A stretch of 64,000 bases of DNA from Microbacterium sp. RU33B (lineage in GTDB: Bacteria > Actinomycetota > Actinomycetes > Actinomycetales > Microbacteriaceae). Position 1 is the stretch's first letter; each line of letters starts with the position of its first letter. Position numbers and translations under genes: made by a program. Below, piece after piece: positions 26,762-36,335 of this stretch. Under the pieces are notes generated by a model. It had not been told where the DNA came from. It ran no database searches and saw only the letters and a list, made by a program, of their open reading frames with translations. The stretch is taken from NCBI RefSeq assembly GCF_900155915.1, contig NZ_FTPO01000001.1:620001-684000 (forward strand). Direction: 5' to 3'.

Positions 26762-29700
26762 ATGGGCTTCAACAATCCGTCCGTCCCCTGGTCGGAGATG
26801 GAGCGTCTCCTCAGCGACCGCCGCCGCCCGAAGACGACCCCGGCCGGCGTCGACGGCGGAGACAGCCCCGCGTGGTCGCACAAACGCGGGCCCTACGTCC
26901 CACCCGTCATCGCCCGCCCCGACGACGCGGTGCCGTACGCCGAGCTGCACGCGCATTCGTCGTACTCGTTCCTCGACGGGGCGTCCTCGCCCGAAGACCT
27001 CGCCGAAGAGGCCGAGCGCCTGGGACTGCACGCCCTTGCGATCAGCGACCACGACGGGTTCTACGGCATCGTGCGCTTCGCCGAGGCGGCCGAGTTCCTG
27101 AGGGTGAAGACCGTGTTCGGGGCGGAGCTGTCGCTCGACCTGCCGAAGCCGCAGAAGGGCGAGGCCGATCCCGTCGGGTCGCACCTGCTCGTGCTCGCGC
27201 GCGGGGAGGAGGGCTATCACCGCCTGGCCGCCGCCCTCACGCACGCGCAGCTCGCAGGGGCCGAGAAGGGGCGTCCGCTCTACGACATCGATGCGCTCGC
27301 GCAGCAGGCCGACGGGCACTGGTCGATCCTGACCGGATGCCGCAAGGGCGCCGTGCGCCGGGCGCTCGCCGACGGCGGACCCGCCGCGGCCGCGGAGGAG
27401 CTCGATCGTCTGGTCGCCCTGTTCGGGCCGGATGCCGTGAACGTCGAGCTCGTCGACCACGGCGGCCCGCTCGACACGCGCGACAACGACGTGCTGGCCG
27501 CTCTCGCCCGGGAGCGCGGACTGCCGCTCCTCGCGACCAACAACGTGCACTACGCCGAGCCGGCACGGGCTCAGCTCGCCGCGGCGATCGCGGCCGTGCG
27601 CGCCAACCGCAGCCTCGACGAGCTCGACGGGTGGCTGCCCTCGCACGCCGGCGCGCACCTGCGGTCGGGGGCCGAGATGGCCGAGCGCTTCGCCCGGTAT
27701 CCGGGGGCGATCGCCCGCACCGTCACGCTCGCCGACGAGCTCGCGTTTCCGCTGCGCAAGGCGAAGCCCGCCCTGCCGAAGCAGAAGGTGCCGGAGGGGC
27801 ACACCCCCATGTCGTATCTGCGGCAGCTCGTGTGGGAGGCCGTGCCGCGCAAGTACCCCGACATCCTCGAGAAGCACCGCAAGCGCATCGAGATGGAGCT
27901 CGACGTCATCGAGATGAAGGACTTCCCCGGCTACTTCCTCATCGTCTACGGCATCGTGGCCGAGGCGCGGCGCCGCGGCATCCTGTGCCAGGGGCGGGGC
28001 TCTGCAGCCAACAGCGCCGTCTGCTATCTGCTCGACATCACGGCGGTCGACGCGATCGCCTACGACCTGCCGTTCGAGCGGTTCCTGTCGGCGCTGCGCG
28101 ATGAGGAGCCCGACATCGACGTCGACTTCGACTCGGATCGCCGCGAGGAGATCATCCAGTGGGTCTACGGCGAGTACGGGCGCGAGCGGGCCGCGCAGGT
28201 CGCCAACGTCATCCAGTACCGGCCCAAGAACGCGGTGCGCGACATGGCGAAGGCGCTCGGGCATTCGCCCGGACAGCAGGATGCCTGGTCGAAGCAGATC
28301 GAGCGCTGGGGGGCGAACCTCGAGAGCGCGGAGGGCAACGACATCCCGCCGCTGGTGCTGCAGTACGCGACCGAACTGCTGAAGGCGCCGCGGCACCTCG
28401 GCATCCATTCGGGCGGAATGGTGCTGACCGACCGGCCCGTGGGCGAGGTCGTGCCGATCGAGCATGCACGTATGGAGAATCGCACGGTCATCCAGTGGGA
28501 CAAAGACGACGCCGCCTGGATGGGACTGGTGAAGTTCGATCTGCTGGGGCTCGGGATGCTGGCCGCCCTGCAGTACTGCTTCGACCTCATCCGCGGGGCG
28601 ACGGGGGAGGAGTGGGAGCTCGCGACGCTCCCCAAAGAAGAGGCCGCGGTGTACGACATGCTGTGTCGGGCCGACTCGATCGGGGTGTTCCAGGTGGAGT
28701 CTCGCGCGCAGATGGGGCTGCTCCCACGGCTGCAGCCGCGACGCTTCTACGACCTCGTCATCGAGATCGCGCTCATCCGGCCGGGGCCGATCCAGGGTGG
28801 GGCCGTGCACCCGTATGTGCGGCGCAAGCTCGGGCAGGAGCGCATCACGTACCCCCACGACCTCCTCAAGCCCGTGCTCGAGCGCACGCTGGGCATCCCG
28901 GTGTTCCAGGAGCAGCTCATGCAGATGGGCATGGCGATCGGGGGGCTGTCGGGGGCGGATGCCGATCTCCTGCGTCGCGCGATGGGGTCCAAGCGCGGGG
29001 TCGAGCGCATCGAATCGCTGCGCGAGAAGCTGTATGCCGGGATGGCGGCGAACGGACTCACCGGCGAGGCTGCCGACGATATCTACGTCAAGATCCAGGC
29101 CTTCGCGAACTTCGGTTTCGCCGAGTCGCACTCGCTGTCGTTCGGGCTGCTCGTCTACGCGTCGTCGTGGCTCAAGCTGCACTACCCCGGGGCCTTCCTC
29201 GCCGGACTCCTGCGCGCACAGCCCATGGGGTTCTACTCGCCCGCGACGCTCGTCGCCGATGCCCGCCGGCACGGGGTGGAGGTGCGCGCGCCCGATCTGC
29301 ACGCCTCCGGTGTCGAGGCCGTCCTCGAGCCGGTGGATGCCCCGGCCTCTCCGGCCGCTGAGTCTGTCGAAGGGCAGCCGTCCCCCCGCCACACCGGCCT
29401 CGACGCCTGCACTCACCGCATCCAGCCCCCGATCCCGCCGTTCGACCGCCACGCTCCCGACGAGTACGAAGCCCACCGCCGCGACGGCCGCTTCGCGGTG
29501 CGGCTCGGCCTGGCCGCGGTGAAGGGCATCGGTCAGGCGGTCGCGACGCGCATCGTCCTCGAGCGCACGGCGGAGGGTCCGTTCGCCGATCTGCGCGACC
29601 TCGTGCGCCGCACCGACCTCACGACCGCGCAGGTCGAGGCGCTCGCGACGGCGGGGGCGTTCGAGTGTCTCGGCCTCACACGGCGCGAGGCGATCTGGCT

Positions 29701-30196
29701 CGCGGGCTCGGCCGCGCAGGATCGCGCCGAGTACCTGCCCGATTCGCTCGTGTCGGTGCAGCCGCCGCTGTTCACCGATCCCTCGAGCTACGAACTGCTC
29801 GCCGCCGACCTGTGGGCGACCGGCGTCTCGACCACCGACCATCCGCTCGCGCACTACCGTGCGGCTCTGGATGCGCGCGGTGTTCTGACCTCGTCCGAGA
29901 CGCGCACGTTCGAGTCGGGCCGCCGCGTCGAGGTCGCCGGTCTCGTGACCCACCGACAGCGGCCGGCCACGGCATCCGGGATCACGTTCATCAACCTCGA
30001 AGACGAACATGGCCTCGTGAACGTGATCTGCTCGGTCGGCGTGTGGAACCGCCACCGTCGCGTCGTACGCGACGCACCCGCCCTCATCGTGCGGGGGATG
30101 CTGGAGCGCTCACCCGAGGGCGTCGCCAACATCCTCGCCGACAGCATCGAAGACCTCAGAGTGGGGGTGCACCACACCTCGCGCGACTTCCGCTGA
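26762..30196 (+). CDS. dnaE2: Error-prone DNA polymerase III alpha subunit DnaE2
   Basis: The 1144-residue C-family polymerase performs translesion synthesis with ImuA'/ImuB. It has a PHP domain (ELHAHSSYSFLDGASSPEDLAEEA and AISDHDGFYG), the palm with GRGSAANSAVCYLLDIT and catalytic PDIDVDFDSDRREE, fingers with FQVESRAQMGLLPRLQP, helix-hairpin-helix FAVRLGLAAVKGIGQ and an OB fold near the end. A poorly conserved linker at about residues 860-885 is encoded by the dispersed repeat at 29357-29374. ATG 26762 lacks a strong ribosome site, so it may depend on coupling to imuB. Confidence 0.97.
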   Translation: MGFNNPSVPWSEMERLLSDRRRPKTTPAGVDGGDSPAWSHKRGPYVPPVIARPDDAVPYAELHAHSSYSFLDGASSPEDLAEEAERLGLHALAISDHDGFYGIVRFAEAAEFLRVKTVFGAELSLDLPKPQKGEADPVGSHLLVLARGEEGYHRLAAALTHAQLAGAEKGRPLYDIDALAQQADGHWSILTGCRKGAVRRALADGGPAAAAEELDRLVALFGPDAVNVELVDHGGPLDTRDNDVLAALARERGLPLLATNNVHYAEPARAQLAAAIAAVRANRSLDELDGWLPSHAGAHLRSGAEMAERFARYPGAIARTVTLADELAFPLRKAKPALPKQKVPEGHTPMSYLRQLVWEAVPRKYPDILEKHRKRIEMELDVIEMKDFPGYFLIVYGIVAEARRRGILCQGRGSAANSAVCYLLDITAVDAIAYDLPFERFLSALRDEEPDIDVDFDSDRREEIIQWVYGEYGRERAAQVANVIQYRPKNAVRDMAKALGHSPGQQDAWSKQIERWGANLESAEGNDIPPLVLQYATELLKAPRHLGIHSGGMVLTDRPVGEVVPIEHARMENRTVIQWDKDDAAWMGLVKFDLLGLGMLAALQYCFDLIRGATGEEWELATLPKEEAAVYDMLCRADSIGVFQVESRAQMGLLPRLQPRRFYDLVIEIALIRPGPIQGGAVHPYVRRKLGQERITYPHDLLKPVLERTLGIPVFQEQLMQMGMAIGGLSGADADLLRRAMGSKRGVERIESLREKLYAGMAANGLTGEAADDIYVKIQAFANFGFAESHSLSFGLLVYASSWLKLHYPGAFLAGLLRAQPMGFYSPATLVADARRHGVEVRAPDLHASGVEAVLEPVDAPASPAAESVEGQPSPRHTGLDACTHRIQPPIPPFDRHAPDEYEAHRRDGRFAVRLGLAAVKGIGQAVATRIVLERTAEGPFADLRDLVRRTDLTTAQVEALATAGAFECLGLTRREAIWLAGSAAQDRAEYLPDSLVSVQPPLFTDPSSYELLAADLWATGVSTTDHPLAHYRAALDARGVLTSSETRTFESGRRVEVAGLVTHRQRPATASGITFINLEDEHGLVNVICSVGVWNRHRRVVRDAPALIVRGMLERSPEGVANILADSIEDLRVGVHHTSRDFR
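29357..29374 (+). repeat. Dispersed repeat inside dnaE2
   Basis: GCTGAGTCTGTCGAAGGG is a copy of the 26737 repeat read through in frame as part of the linker AAESVEGQ. It appears to be an insertion that did not disrupt the frame. Confidence 0.65.
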
Positions 30197-30201
30197 ACAC
30201 A

Positions 30202-30242
30202 CGACAGCGGGGGCGCGCCGTGGTGGCGCGCCCCCGCTGTCG
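30202..30242. terminator. Bidirectional terminator after dnaE2
   Basis: A perfect 18-bp stem (30202-30219 with 30225-30242) and a GTGGT loop, between dnaE2 and the convergent HesB-like gene. Confidence 0.9.
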
Positions 30243-30250
30243 GAGAGTCG

Positions 30251-30532
30251 TCAGGGCTGGTTCGCGAGCGCGAAGCGCACGGATCCATCCTGGGCGATCT
30301 CCGCGTCGAGCACGCGCTCGTCGAGGGCGATCGTGGCCGCCTCGTCGAGGAAGACCTTGGCTCCGCCCGCCGACACGACGGTGTCGCGCGGCTCGGGCGC
30401 GGGTGCGACGCTGAGCTCGTATCCGCTGGGGGTTCCCGTGTCGCGGATGCGCACGCCACCGTCTTCGGCGTCGGGGACGCGAGCGACGATGGTCTTGACG
30501 GCAGCCGTTGCGGTTTCGGTGATCACGAGCAT
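30251..30532 (-). CDS. HesB/IscA-like protein without cysteines
   Basis: This 93-residue protein has the length and strand pattern of A-type Fe-S carriers (VKTIVARVPDAEDGGVRIRD, then a YELSVAPAPEPRDTVV segment and a VFLDEAA strand), but the three conserved cysteines that hold the cluster are all absent; there is no cysteine at all. It therefore cannot act as a normal cluster scaffold. AAGGAG precedes ATG 30532 at 7 bases. It is a monocistronic gene. Confidence 0.75.
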   Translation of the reverse strand: MLVITETATAAVKTIVARVPDAEDGGVRIRDTGTPSGYELSVAPAPEPRDTVVSAGGAKVFLDEAATIALDERVLDAEIAQDGSVRFALANQP

Positions 30533-30663
30533 GTCTGCTCTCCTTCCGTTGGGGTGTGCGAGTCGGCCACGATTCCGAGAACGGGGCCGAGATGCAACCG
30601 AACAGCGCGATATGAGCGCCATTCACACGGGATACGGAGGTTCACCGCTCCGCGCCACGAGCC

Positions 30664-30843
30664 TCAGGCGTCGCGGTCGGCGCCGCTCGCGAGCCGGTCG
30701 GCTTCCGCGCTGTCGACGGTCTCGTCGGCGGCATCGGGATCGAGTAGCTCGTCGCCGTCGACCTCGCGCGTGGGGAGGCCTGTGGCCTCTTCTCCTTCGT
30801 CGTCGGGCGTGGGCAGGGGAGCGGGTATGGGCTGGTTCGACAT
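30664..30843 (-). CDS. Small acidic protein, unknown
   Basis: The frame encodes 59 residues starting SNQPIPAPLPTPDDEGEEA and rich in Asp, Glu, Pro and Ala, probably disordered. ATG 30843 is preceded by AAGGAG at 6 bases, which supports translation. No family is recognised. Confidence 0.6.
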   Translation of the reverse strand: MSNQPIPAPLPTPDDEGEEATGLPTREVDGDELLDPDAADETVDSAEADRLASGADRDA

Positions 30844-30975
30844 CTTCGTCTCCTTCGCTGGGGTGTCTCCAGCCTGTCCGTGCGGGTCGCGCACGGCACG
30901 GGGCTTGACGAGCACGGCGACCGTGGCTAGTCAGCCCGGCTCGGGCGTGCGGCACGGATAGACTGGATGCCGCCA

Positions 30976-31047
30976 GCCTCTGTAGCTCAATGGAAGAGCA
31001 GTTCCGTCCTAAGGAAACGGTTGGGGGTTCGAGTCCCTCCAGGGGCA
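30976..31047 (+). tRNA. tRNA-Arg (anticodon CCU), island attachment site
   Basis: Acceptor GCCTCTG/CAGGGGC (one G-T pair), D-stem GCTC/GAGC, anticodon arm GTTCC-GTCCTAA-GGAAA with CCT at 31008-31010 and a G-A mismatch at its outermost pair, T-arm GGGGG-TTCGAGT-CCCTC. The T-arm and 3' acceptor strand supply the left core of the integrated island. TAGACT upstream at about 30959 is a likely -10. Confidence 0.93.
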
Positions 31048-31108
31048 CAACTGTTTTTTGCCTCTGACCAGGGGTTCTTCTGAGGTCAGACCATATAAGG
31101 GTCGGTTT

Positions 31109-31129
31109 TTGCCCGCTTTTTGCCCGCAT
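31109..31129 (+). other. Left integrase arm-type sites (paired TTGCCCGC)
   Basis: Two direct TTGCCCGC copies (31109-31116 and 31120-31127) at an 11-base period, one helical turn, the second extended by AT. The same pair, same orientation and same period occurs at 43265-43285 beside the other end. Confidence 0.7.
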
Positions 31130-31221
31130 TCTGTGAACTCCAACGGGGTTCAGAGGCCCTCATTTGGGGTCTCGGAACGACGAAATCGACCATTTCGGAG
31201 ATTGAGCAATCTGCTCAGTTT

Positions 31222-32433
31222 TCACTGCGGACGGGCGTACCGGGTCTGTGGTCCGGACGGCAGCGCGACGAGCGGCATAGCGTCGTTGAGACGCGAGGCG
31301 ACGTCATCCAGATCGTCGTCGAAGAGGTCGGCGTAGGTGTCGAGCGTCATCGCCGCCGACGCATGACCGAGCATCCGCTGGACCGCCTTCACGTTCGCGC
31401 TCGAACTGATCGCGAGGGAAGCGGCCGTGTGTCGGAGGTCGTGCGGAGTGACCCGCGGGATCGACGGATCGAACTCCTGCGCACGCCGGACGGCGTTCGC
31501 GCACCATCCCTTCTCACCCGAGAGACGCATATGGGTGACCCCGTCGCCGAACAGCAGCCCTTCGGGGCCCTTGCCAGCGCACGCCTGCTCGATCATCGGC
31601 GCGAGACGCGCGGGGTAGGGGACCGAGCGGCGTTCGTGTGTCTTCGGTGTGCCGACGTGGACCTCGTACCCGATCATCACGGCGTTCTCCTCGATCACGA
31701 AGCGCCGACGCAGCCGATTCACACTGCGTACACGCAGCCCCGTCGCCTCGCCCCAGCGGAGGCCGCAGTACGCCAGCGTCAGGACGAGCGTCGGATACGC
31801 CGAGCACGCCGCAAGGGTCGCCACCTGATCGTGCGACAGATAGACGCGACGCTTGCCCGGACCGTGCCGAGGAAGGTTGCGCACCTGACGAGCGGGGTTG
31901 TTCGCAAGCCGACGATCGTCGATAGCGACGTCGAGGATGCCGGCGAGGATCCCGAGCGAGCGGATGACGACCGTACGCGACTTGCGCGTCGCGAGCTCGG
32001 ACACCCAGTCCTGCACTTCGGAGCGCCGGATCGACGAGATTTCTCGGTCGGCCCACACTGGCTCCACGTGGTTGTTCCAGGCCTGCTCGAGCGTCGCGTA
32101 ATACGAAGGCTTCGTCATCGGCGGCTGCTTGGAACGCAACCAGCTGTCGGCGAACATCCGGACGGGAACCCTCGACGACACCGGGTCGATGTACTCGCCC
32201 TTCGCTTTCGACACCGTGACCATCGAAAGGTAGAGCTCCGCTTCGCGCATCGTCGTGAACCCGCGCTTCTCCGCCTCGGTGCGATCCGGCTTGCGATAGC
32301 GCACGCGGTAACGGCGGCCCTTGGTCAGCCGATTGTCGGAGGGGTCCTCGATAGGCTCGGCGCGCTGACGTGCTGTGTCCGTAGGTCTAAGTAGGCTTGC
32401 TCCGAACTCAGGGCTTGGGGCTGAGGGAGTCAC
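31222..32433 (-). CDS. int: Tyrosine-type site-specific integrase
   Basis: The 403-residue recombinase has an N-terminal arm-binding-type segment (RRYRVRYRKPDRTEAEKRGF, which is AP2-like), a SAM-like core-binding domain, and a catalytic domain with Arg in GLRWGEA, H-x-x-R in TPHDLRHTAAS, the GH of MLGHASAAMTLDTY, and Tyr as nucleophile. It resembles actinophage and ICE integrases that use tRNA genes. It points toward the tRNA-Arg end. GTG 32433 lies only 18 bases from the divergent methyltransferase start. No excisionase is evident. Confidence 0.95.
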   Translation of the reverse strand: MTPSAPSPEFGASLLRPTDTARQRAEPIEDPSDNRLTKGRRYRVRYRKPDRTEAEKRGFTTMREAELYLSMVTVSKAKGEYIDPVSSRVPVRMFADSWLRSKQPPMTKPSYYATLEQAWNNHVEPVWADREISSIRRSEVQDWVSELATRKSRTVVIRSLGILAGILDVAIDDRRLANNPARQVRNLPRHGPGKRRVYLSHDQVATLAACSAYPTLVLTLAYCGLRWGEATGLRVRSVNRLRRRFVIEENAVMIGYEVHVGTPKTHERRSVPYPARLAPMIEQACAGKGPEGLLFGDGVTHMRLSGEKGWCANAVRRAQEFDPSIPRVTPHDLRHTAASLAISSSANVKAVQRMLGHASAAMTLDTYADLFDDDLDDVASRLNDAMPLVALPSGPQTRYARPQ

Positions 32434-32451
32434 AACGGAGGAGACAGACGA

Positions 32452-33552
32452 GTGGTGCCCGAATTCACACTTGGAGAACTCTTCTCAGGACCAGGCGGCA
32501 TGGCGCTGGGCGCGCACAAGGCTGCGCGAGCAGTGGGAGTCGGTCTTCGACACGGGTGGGCGAATGACTATGACGCGAACACGGTGAAGACCTATATCGA
32601 GAACATCGAAGGCGCGTCCGAAGAGTCGGTGATCTGCAGCGACGTGCGATCGCTCGACATTGAATCTCTGCCGCACATCGATGGGTTCGCGTTCGGGTTC
32701 CCCTGCAATGATTACAGCTTGGTAGGAGAGAACCGCGGGCTGAAGGGGGAATTCGGTCCGCTCTTCGCGTACGGCGTGAAGGTGCTTGATTATCATCAAC
32801 CGGAGTGGTTCGTCGCCGAGAACGTCAGCGGTCTCCGCAGTTCGAATGGCGGTGACGATTTCGCACACATTCTCAAGTCATTGCAGGCGGCCGGACCCGG
32901 TTACCGACTTACACCGCACTTGTATCGCTTCGAAGACTACGGCGTCCCTCAACGCCGCCATCGCATCATCGTTGTCGGAGTTCGCGAGAACCTGCCGGTC
33001 ACGTTCCGCGTGCCGGCACCGACACACCTCGGTAGCAAGAAGTGGAAATCCGCGTCTTCCGCACTAGAGAACATTCCCGAGGACGCACCGAATCAGGAGA
33101 TTACGCGTCAGTCGCCGACCGTCGTGCGACGTCTCGAACTGATTGATCCCGGCGAGAATGCGTTCAACGCACGTCGGATGACCGACGATCTGCGGCTCAA
33201 TGTCAAGGGGGCGACGCTGAGTCAGATCTACAAGCGTCTTCACCCCGAGAGGCCCTCGTACACGATCACGGGCTCCGGTGGCGGTGGCACCCACGGGTAC
33301 CACTGGTCCGAACCCCGAGCCCTCACCAATCGCGAACGCGCGCGCATTCAGACGTTTCCCGATCACTTCAAGTTCATCGGGCCGAAGGAGAGTGTCCGCA
33401 AGCAGGTCGGGATGGCTGTGCCGCCGCGGGGTGCATTCCATGTATTCCGAGCCCTGTTCCGCTCCTTCCAAGGTGAGCCCTACGACTTCGTTCCTGCAAA
33501 TCTCAACCTCGATGGATCGCCGGTGGATCGTGAACTTCTCGTCGACGCGTAG
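32452..33552 (+). CDS. DNA (cytosine-5) methyltransferase
   Basis: A 366-residue m5C methylase with motif I FSGPGGMALG (residues ~10-19), motif IV GFPCND with catalytic Cys85, motif VI ENV (~123-125), motif VIII QRRHR (~167), and motifs IX-X at the end (VGMAVPP). It is complete. The target-recognition region lies about 195-290, and the target sequence is unknown. It opens the defence operon; presumably it marks self DNA, or works with Vsr as Dcm does. The start is GTG 32452 or GTG 32455; GGAGG lies 11-14 bases upstream. Confidence 0.96.
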   Translation: MVPEFTLGELFSGPGGMALGAHKAARAVGVGLRHGWANDYDANTVKTYIENIEGASEESVICSDVRSLDIESLPHIDGFAFGFPCNDYSLVGENRGLKGEFGPLFAYGVKVLDYHQPEWFVAENVSGLRSSNGGDDFAHILKSLQAAGPGYRLTPHLYRFEDYGVPQRRHRIIVVGVRENLPVTFRVPAPTHLGSKKWKSASSALENIPEDAPNQEITRQSPTVVRRLELIDPGENAFNARRMTDDLRLNVKGATLSQIYKRLHPERPSYTITGSGGGGTHGYHWSEPRALTNRERARIQTFPDHFKFIGPKESVRKQVGMAVPPRGAFHVFRALFRSFQGEPYDFVPANLNLDGSPVDRELLVDA

Positions 33553-33623
33553 TCGCGGGGCCGATCGCCGATATTCGGCCGCCCGCTATCCTCATCACTC
33601 GATTCCGATTGACAGGATCTCCG

Positions 33624-36335
33624 ATGTCGCTGATGCCGCTCCCTGCTGAATCGTTCCGCAACGGACTGCTCGCATTCGAGGGAATTCTTGCGGGGCAATT
33701 GGGTCGCTCGACATCGGCCGCAGAAGCCGAGGCCCGCAAGGTGATGGAAGGCATGATGCCCGGGTTCGGGCTCGCGCTGGACCTTTACCTTGCCGATCAA
33801 CGGGACATTGTCGAGACCATCAACCTCGGAAATCTTGTCAAGAACGATGGCGGCTTCAAATCGTGGTACAGCGGGCCTCGGATCGCCACGGGCGAATGGC
33901 CCGAATACAAGAAGATCTTGAGCACCAAGTTGCCCGAGCCTGGCGTGCAGGGAGTCGACGAGTCGACCACGCGCATTCTTTCGCGATGCGCGAACCCCAA
34001 AGAACCAGGGGACCGTCGTAAAGGACTCGTGATCGGATACGTGCAGTCAGGCAAGACCGCCAACTATGCAGGTCTGATCGCGAAGGGGGTGGACGCCGGA
34101 TATCGGATCATCATCGTCCTCGCTGGCATGTACACGAACCTCCGGGCACAGACCCAGCTGCGTCTGGAGACGGACCTCAACGTCAATGACGCGAAGGACA
34201 AGAACGGTGTCGCGTGGTCACTGCTCACCGGCCGAGACACCGACATCGCGCCGAGCAATAGCGTCGGTTTCATGTCCAGTTCGACCAATGTCGCGATCAT
34301 GATCGTGAAGAAACACGAGAAGCGTCTCGCAAACGTCGCGCGCTTCCTTCAAGACATTCCCGACGCCACGTTGCGCAACCGTGCCGTTCTTATCATCGAC
34401 GACGAGTCGGATCAGGCGACGCCCAACACACTGAGCGATCGGGAGCTGATCTCCACAATCAACAAGCGCGTTCGAAGCATCTGGAAGGAGGTGCCCACTG
34501 GAACATACGTCGCGTACACCGCGACTCCGTTCGCAAACATGTTCATCGATCCGAATGATCCGGAGGACCTGTATCCCGAAGACTTCGCGATGGTATTGCC
34601 GCGGCCTGAGGGTTACATGGGTGCGGACAGCTTCTTCGATGTCGATCAGGATGCCGACCATGATGAAGACGAGCCGATCTACGCGCTGTCGCACGTAATC
34701 GATCTCGCTGAAGCTCAGGCGTTGGTGCCAGGGAAGGACATAGACGAATTCGACCCCGAAGTCACGCCGTCGCTGGACGACGCCATCCGGTGGTTCATCA
34801 TTGCGACCGCCATCCGCCAGATTCGGACCGGCAAGAACAGTCACTCGTCGATGCTTCTCCACACGTCGCACCGGGTGGCAGCACACCAGCGGCTCAAGGA
34901 CGCTGTGGCCTCATTCACCGAGGATCTCGCGCTCCGTCGTGACGCGGAGGAACAGGCGTTCAGATCGGTCTTCGTGGACGAGACCGGGCGGGCGGCACAT
35001 CTGCGGGGTGAGGAGCTGGTTCCGGAATGGACTGCAGTTTGGGACCAGGTGCGTGAAATCATCGGTCGACTCACAGTGAAGATCGACAACGGGCAGTCGG
35101 ATGATCGCCTCCTCTACCCGGATGACTCTCCCCAGTTCGTCATTGCGATCGGCGGTGGCACCCTCTCAAGGGGTTTGACGCTTGAGGGACTGGTCGTCTC
35201 ATACTTTCTCCGGACCTCCAACACCTACGACACCCTTCTCCAGATGGGCCGTTGGTTTGGCTTCAGGCCGCACTACCAGGACCTCGCCCGCGTGTGGGTT
35301 GGCCCGGGGCTTCTCGAGGACTATTCGCATCTCGCGCGAGTCGAGCGGGAGATTCGCGCCGAGGTAGCGGTCCTCGAGGCGGAGGGGAAGACACCCCGGG
35401 AACTTGCAATCCGAGTTCGAACTCACCCCGGCCGCCTGCAGATCACATCGCCCGGGAAGATGACGAATGCGATGATCGTCCACGCGGGGCTTGGCGGGAG
35501 CCGGCGGCAGACGATCTACCTCGACCGATCCGCCGAAGGCGCGAAGAACTCGCAGAAGGCTGCCCGAGACCTCATTGAGACCGTGCGTTCCCGAGGCGCG
35601 ACTCATCTCGTGCATGACCCGCATGGGAAGAGCTCCCGTGACTCTCAGATGTTCGTGGGACTGAGGAACGAGGAAGTGGTCGATTTCCTTCGCCAGTACT
35701 GGGTCGCTTCAGACCCATGGCTGCAGGCTGACAAGATGGCCACCTGGCTCAAGCATCACGGCACGAATGTCACTTGGAACGTGGTGCTCGTGTCTGGACC
35801 CCGCAAGAGGGGCACCTTCGCCTACGGTCCGGGCGTGGAGGTTGGACTGGTCAGTCGTGCTCCTCTCCAGGAGAAGTACTGGAAGCCGGAGCGCCTCGAC
35901 GGCGAACTGCCACAAGGCTCCGACGTCATCAATATCCGCGCGCTCATGTCGGGGACGGACTCGACCCTCGACCTGGAGATTCTCGCGGCCAACGACGCGC
36001 TCGTCGATCCGAATGGGTTGCTCGAATCCACCGATACGAGCCGCATCGAAAGCGTTCGTGCGACGAGAAGGTCGGTCGCCCCTGACACTGGGACGCTCCT
36101 CCTCTATGCCGTCGACAAGGACTCCCAGCCGCTCGCGAAGTCAAAGACCCGCCGCGACATGGAGGCGCCTGGGCACCTGATCGGCCTGGGCGTGATCTTC
36201 CCGCACGCGGAAACCGAGGAGCAGGGCGAGTTCGTCGCCGCGGATGTTCAGCCTCCGGTCGTCGATGACGAGCCTTCGGAGAGCGCAGGCTGGCAGGACA
36301 CCGAAGGTGACTATGCCCACCCGGAGGGCGAATGA
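33624..36335 (+). CDS. Z1-domain superfamily-2 ATPase (MzaB-like)
   Basis: A 903-residue protein with a helicase-type ATPase: Walker A GYVQSGKT (residues ~138-145), motif II IIDDESDQ (~257-264), YTATPFANM (~297), then the Z1 core with IGGGTLSRGLTLEG and the diagnostic QMGRWFGFRPHYQDLARVW (~538-556). Z1 ATPases are found in MutL/MORC-linked restriction operons and in the MZA anti-phage system. The C-terminal ~250 residues are unassigned. AGGA precedes ATG 33624. It overlaps the next gene by four bases (ATGA). Confidence 0.93.
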   Translation: MSLMPLPAESFRNGLLAFEGILAGQLGRSTSAAEAEARKVMEGMMPGFGLALDLYLADQRDIVETINLGNLVKNDGGFKSWYSGPRIATGEWPEYKKILSTKLPEPGVQGVDESTTRILSRCANPKEPGDRRKGLVIGYVQSGKTANYAGLIAKGVDAGYRIIIVLAGMYTNLRAQTQLRLETDLNVNDAKDKNGVAWSLLTGRDTDIAPSNSVGFMSSSTNVAIMIVKKHEKRLANVARFLQDIPDATLRNRAVLIIDDESDQATPNTLSDRELISTINKRVRSIWKEVPTGTYVAYTATPFANMFIDPNDPEDLYPEDFAMVLPRPEGYMGADSFFDVDQDADHDEDEPIYALSHVIDLAEAQALVPGKDIDEFDPEVTPSLDDAIRWFIIATAIRQIRTGKNSHSSMLLHTSHRVAAHQRLKDAVASFTEDLALRRDAEEQAFRSVFVDETGRAAHLRGEELVPEWTAVWDQVREIIGRLTVKIDNGQSDDRLLYPDDSPQFVIAIGGGTLSRGLTLEGLVVSYFLRTSNTYDTLLQMGRWFGFRPHYQDLARVWVGPGLLEDYSHLARVEREIRAEVAVLEAEGKTPRELAIRVRTHPGRLQITSPGKMTNAMIVHAGLGGSRRQTIYLDRSAEGAKNSQKAARDLIETVRSRGATHLVHDPHGKSSRDSQMFVGLRNEEVVDFLRQYWVASDPWLQADKMATWLKHHGTNVTWNVVLVSGPRKRGTFAYGPGVEVGLVSRAPLQEKYWKPERLDGELPQGSDVINIRALMSGTDSTLDLEILAANDALVDPNGLLESTDTSRIESVRATRRSVAPDTGTLLLYAVDKDSQPLAKSKTRRDMEAPGHLIGLGVIFPHAETEEQGEFVAADVQPPVVDDEPSESAGWQDTEGDYAHPEGE

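Noticed and set aside
24977..30055. A 1692-codon open frame antisense to imuB and dnaE2
   Set aside because: It is a composition artefact of high-GC coding DNA: low complexity in Arg, His, Asp and Gly, no motifs, and the opposite strand has two unmistakable genes.
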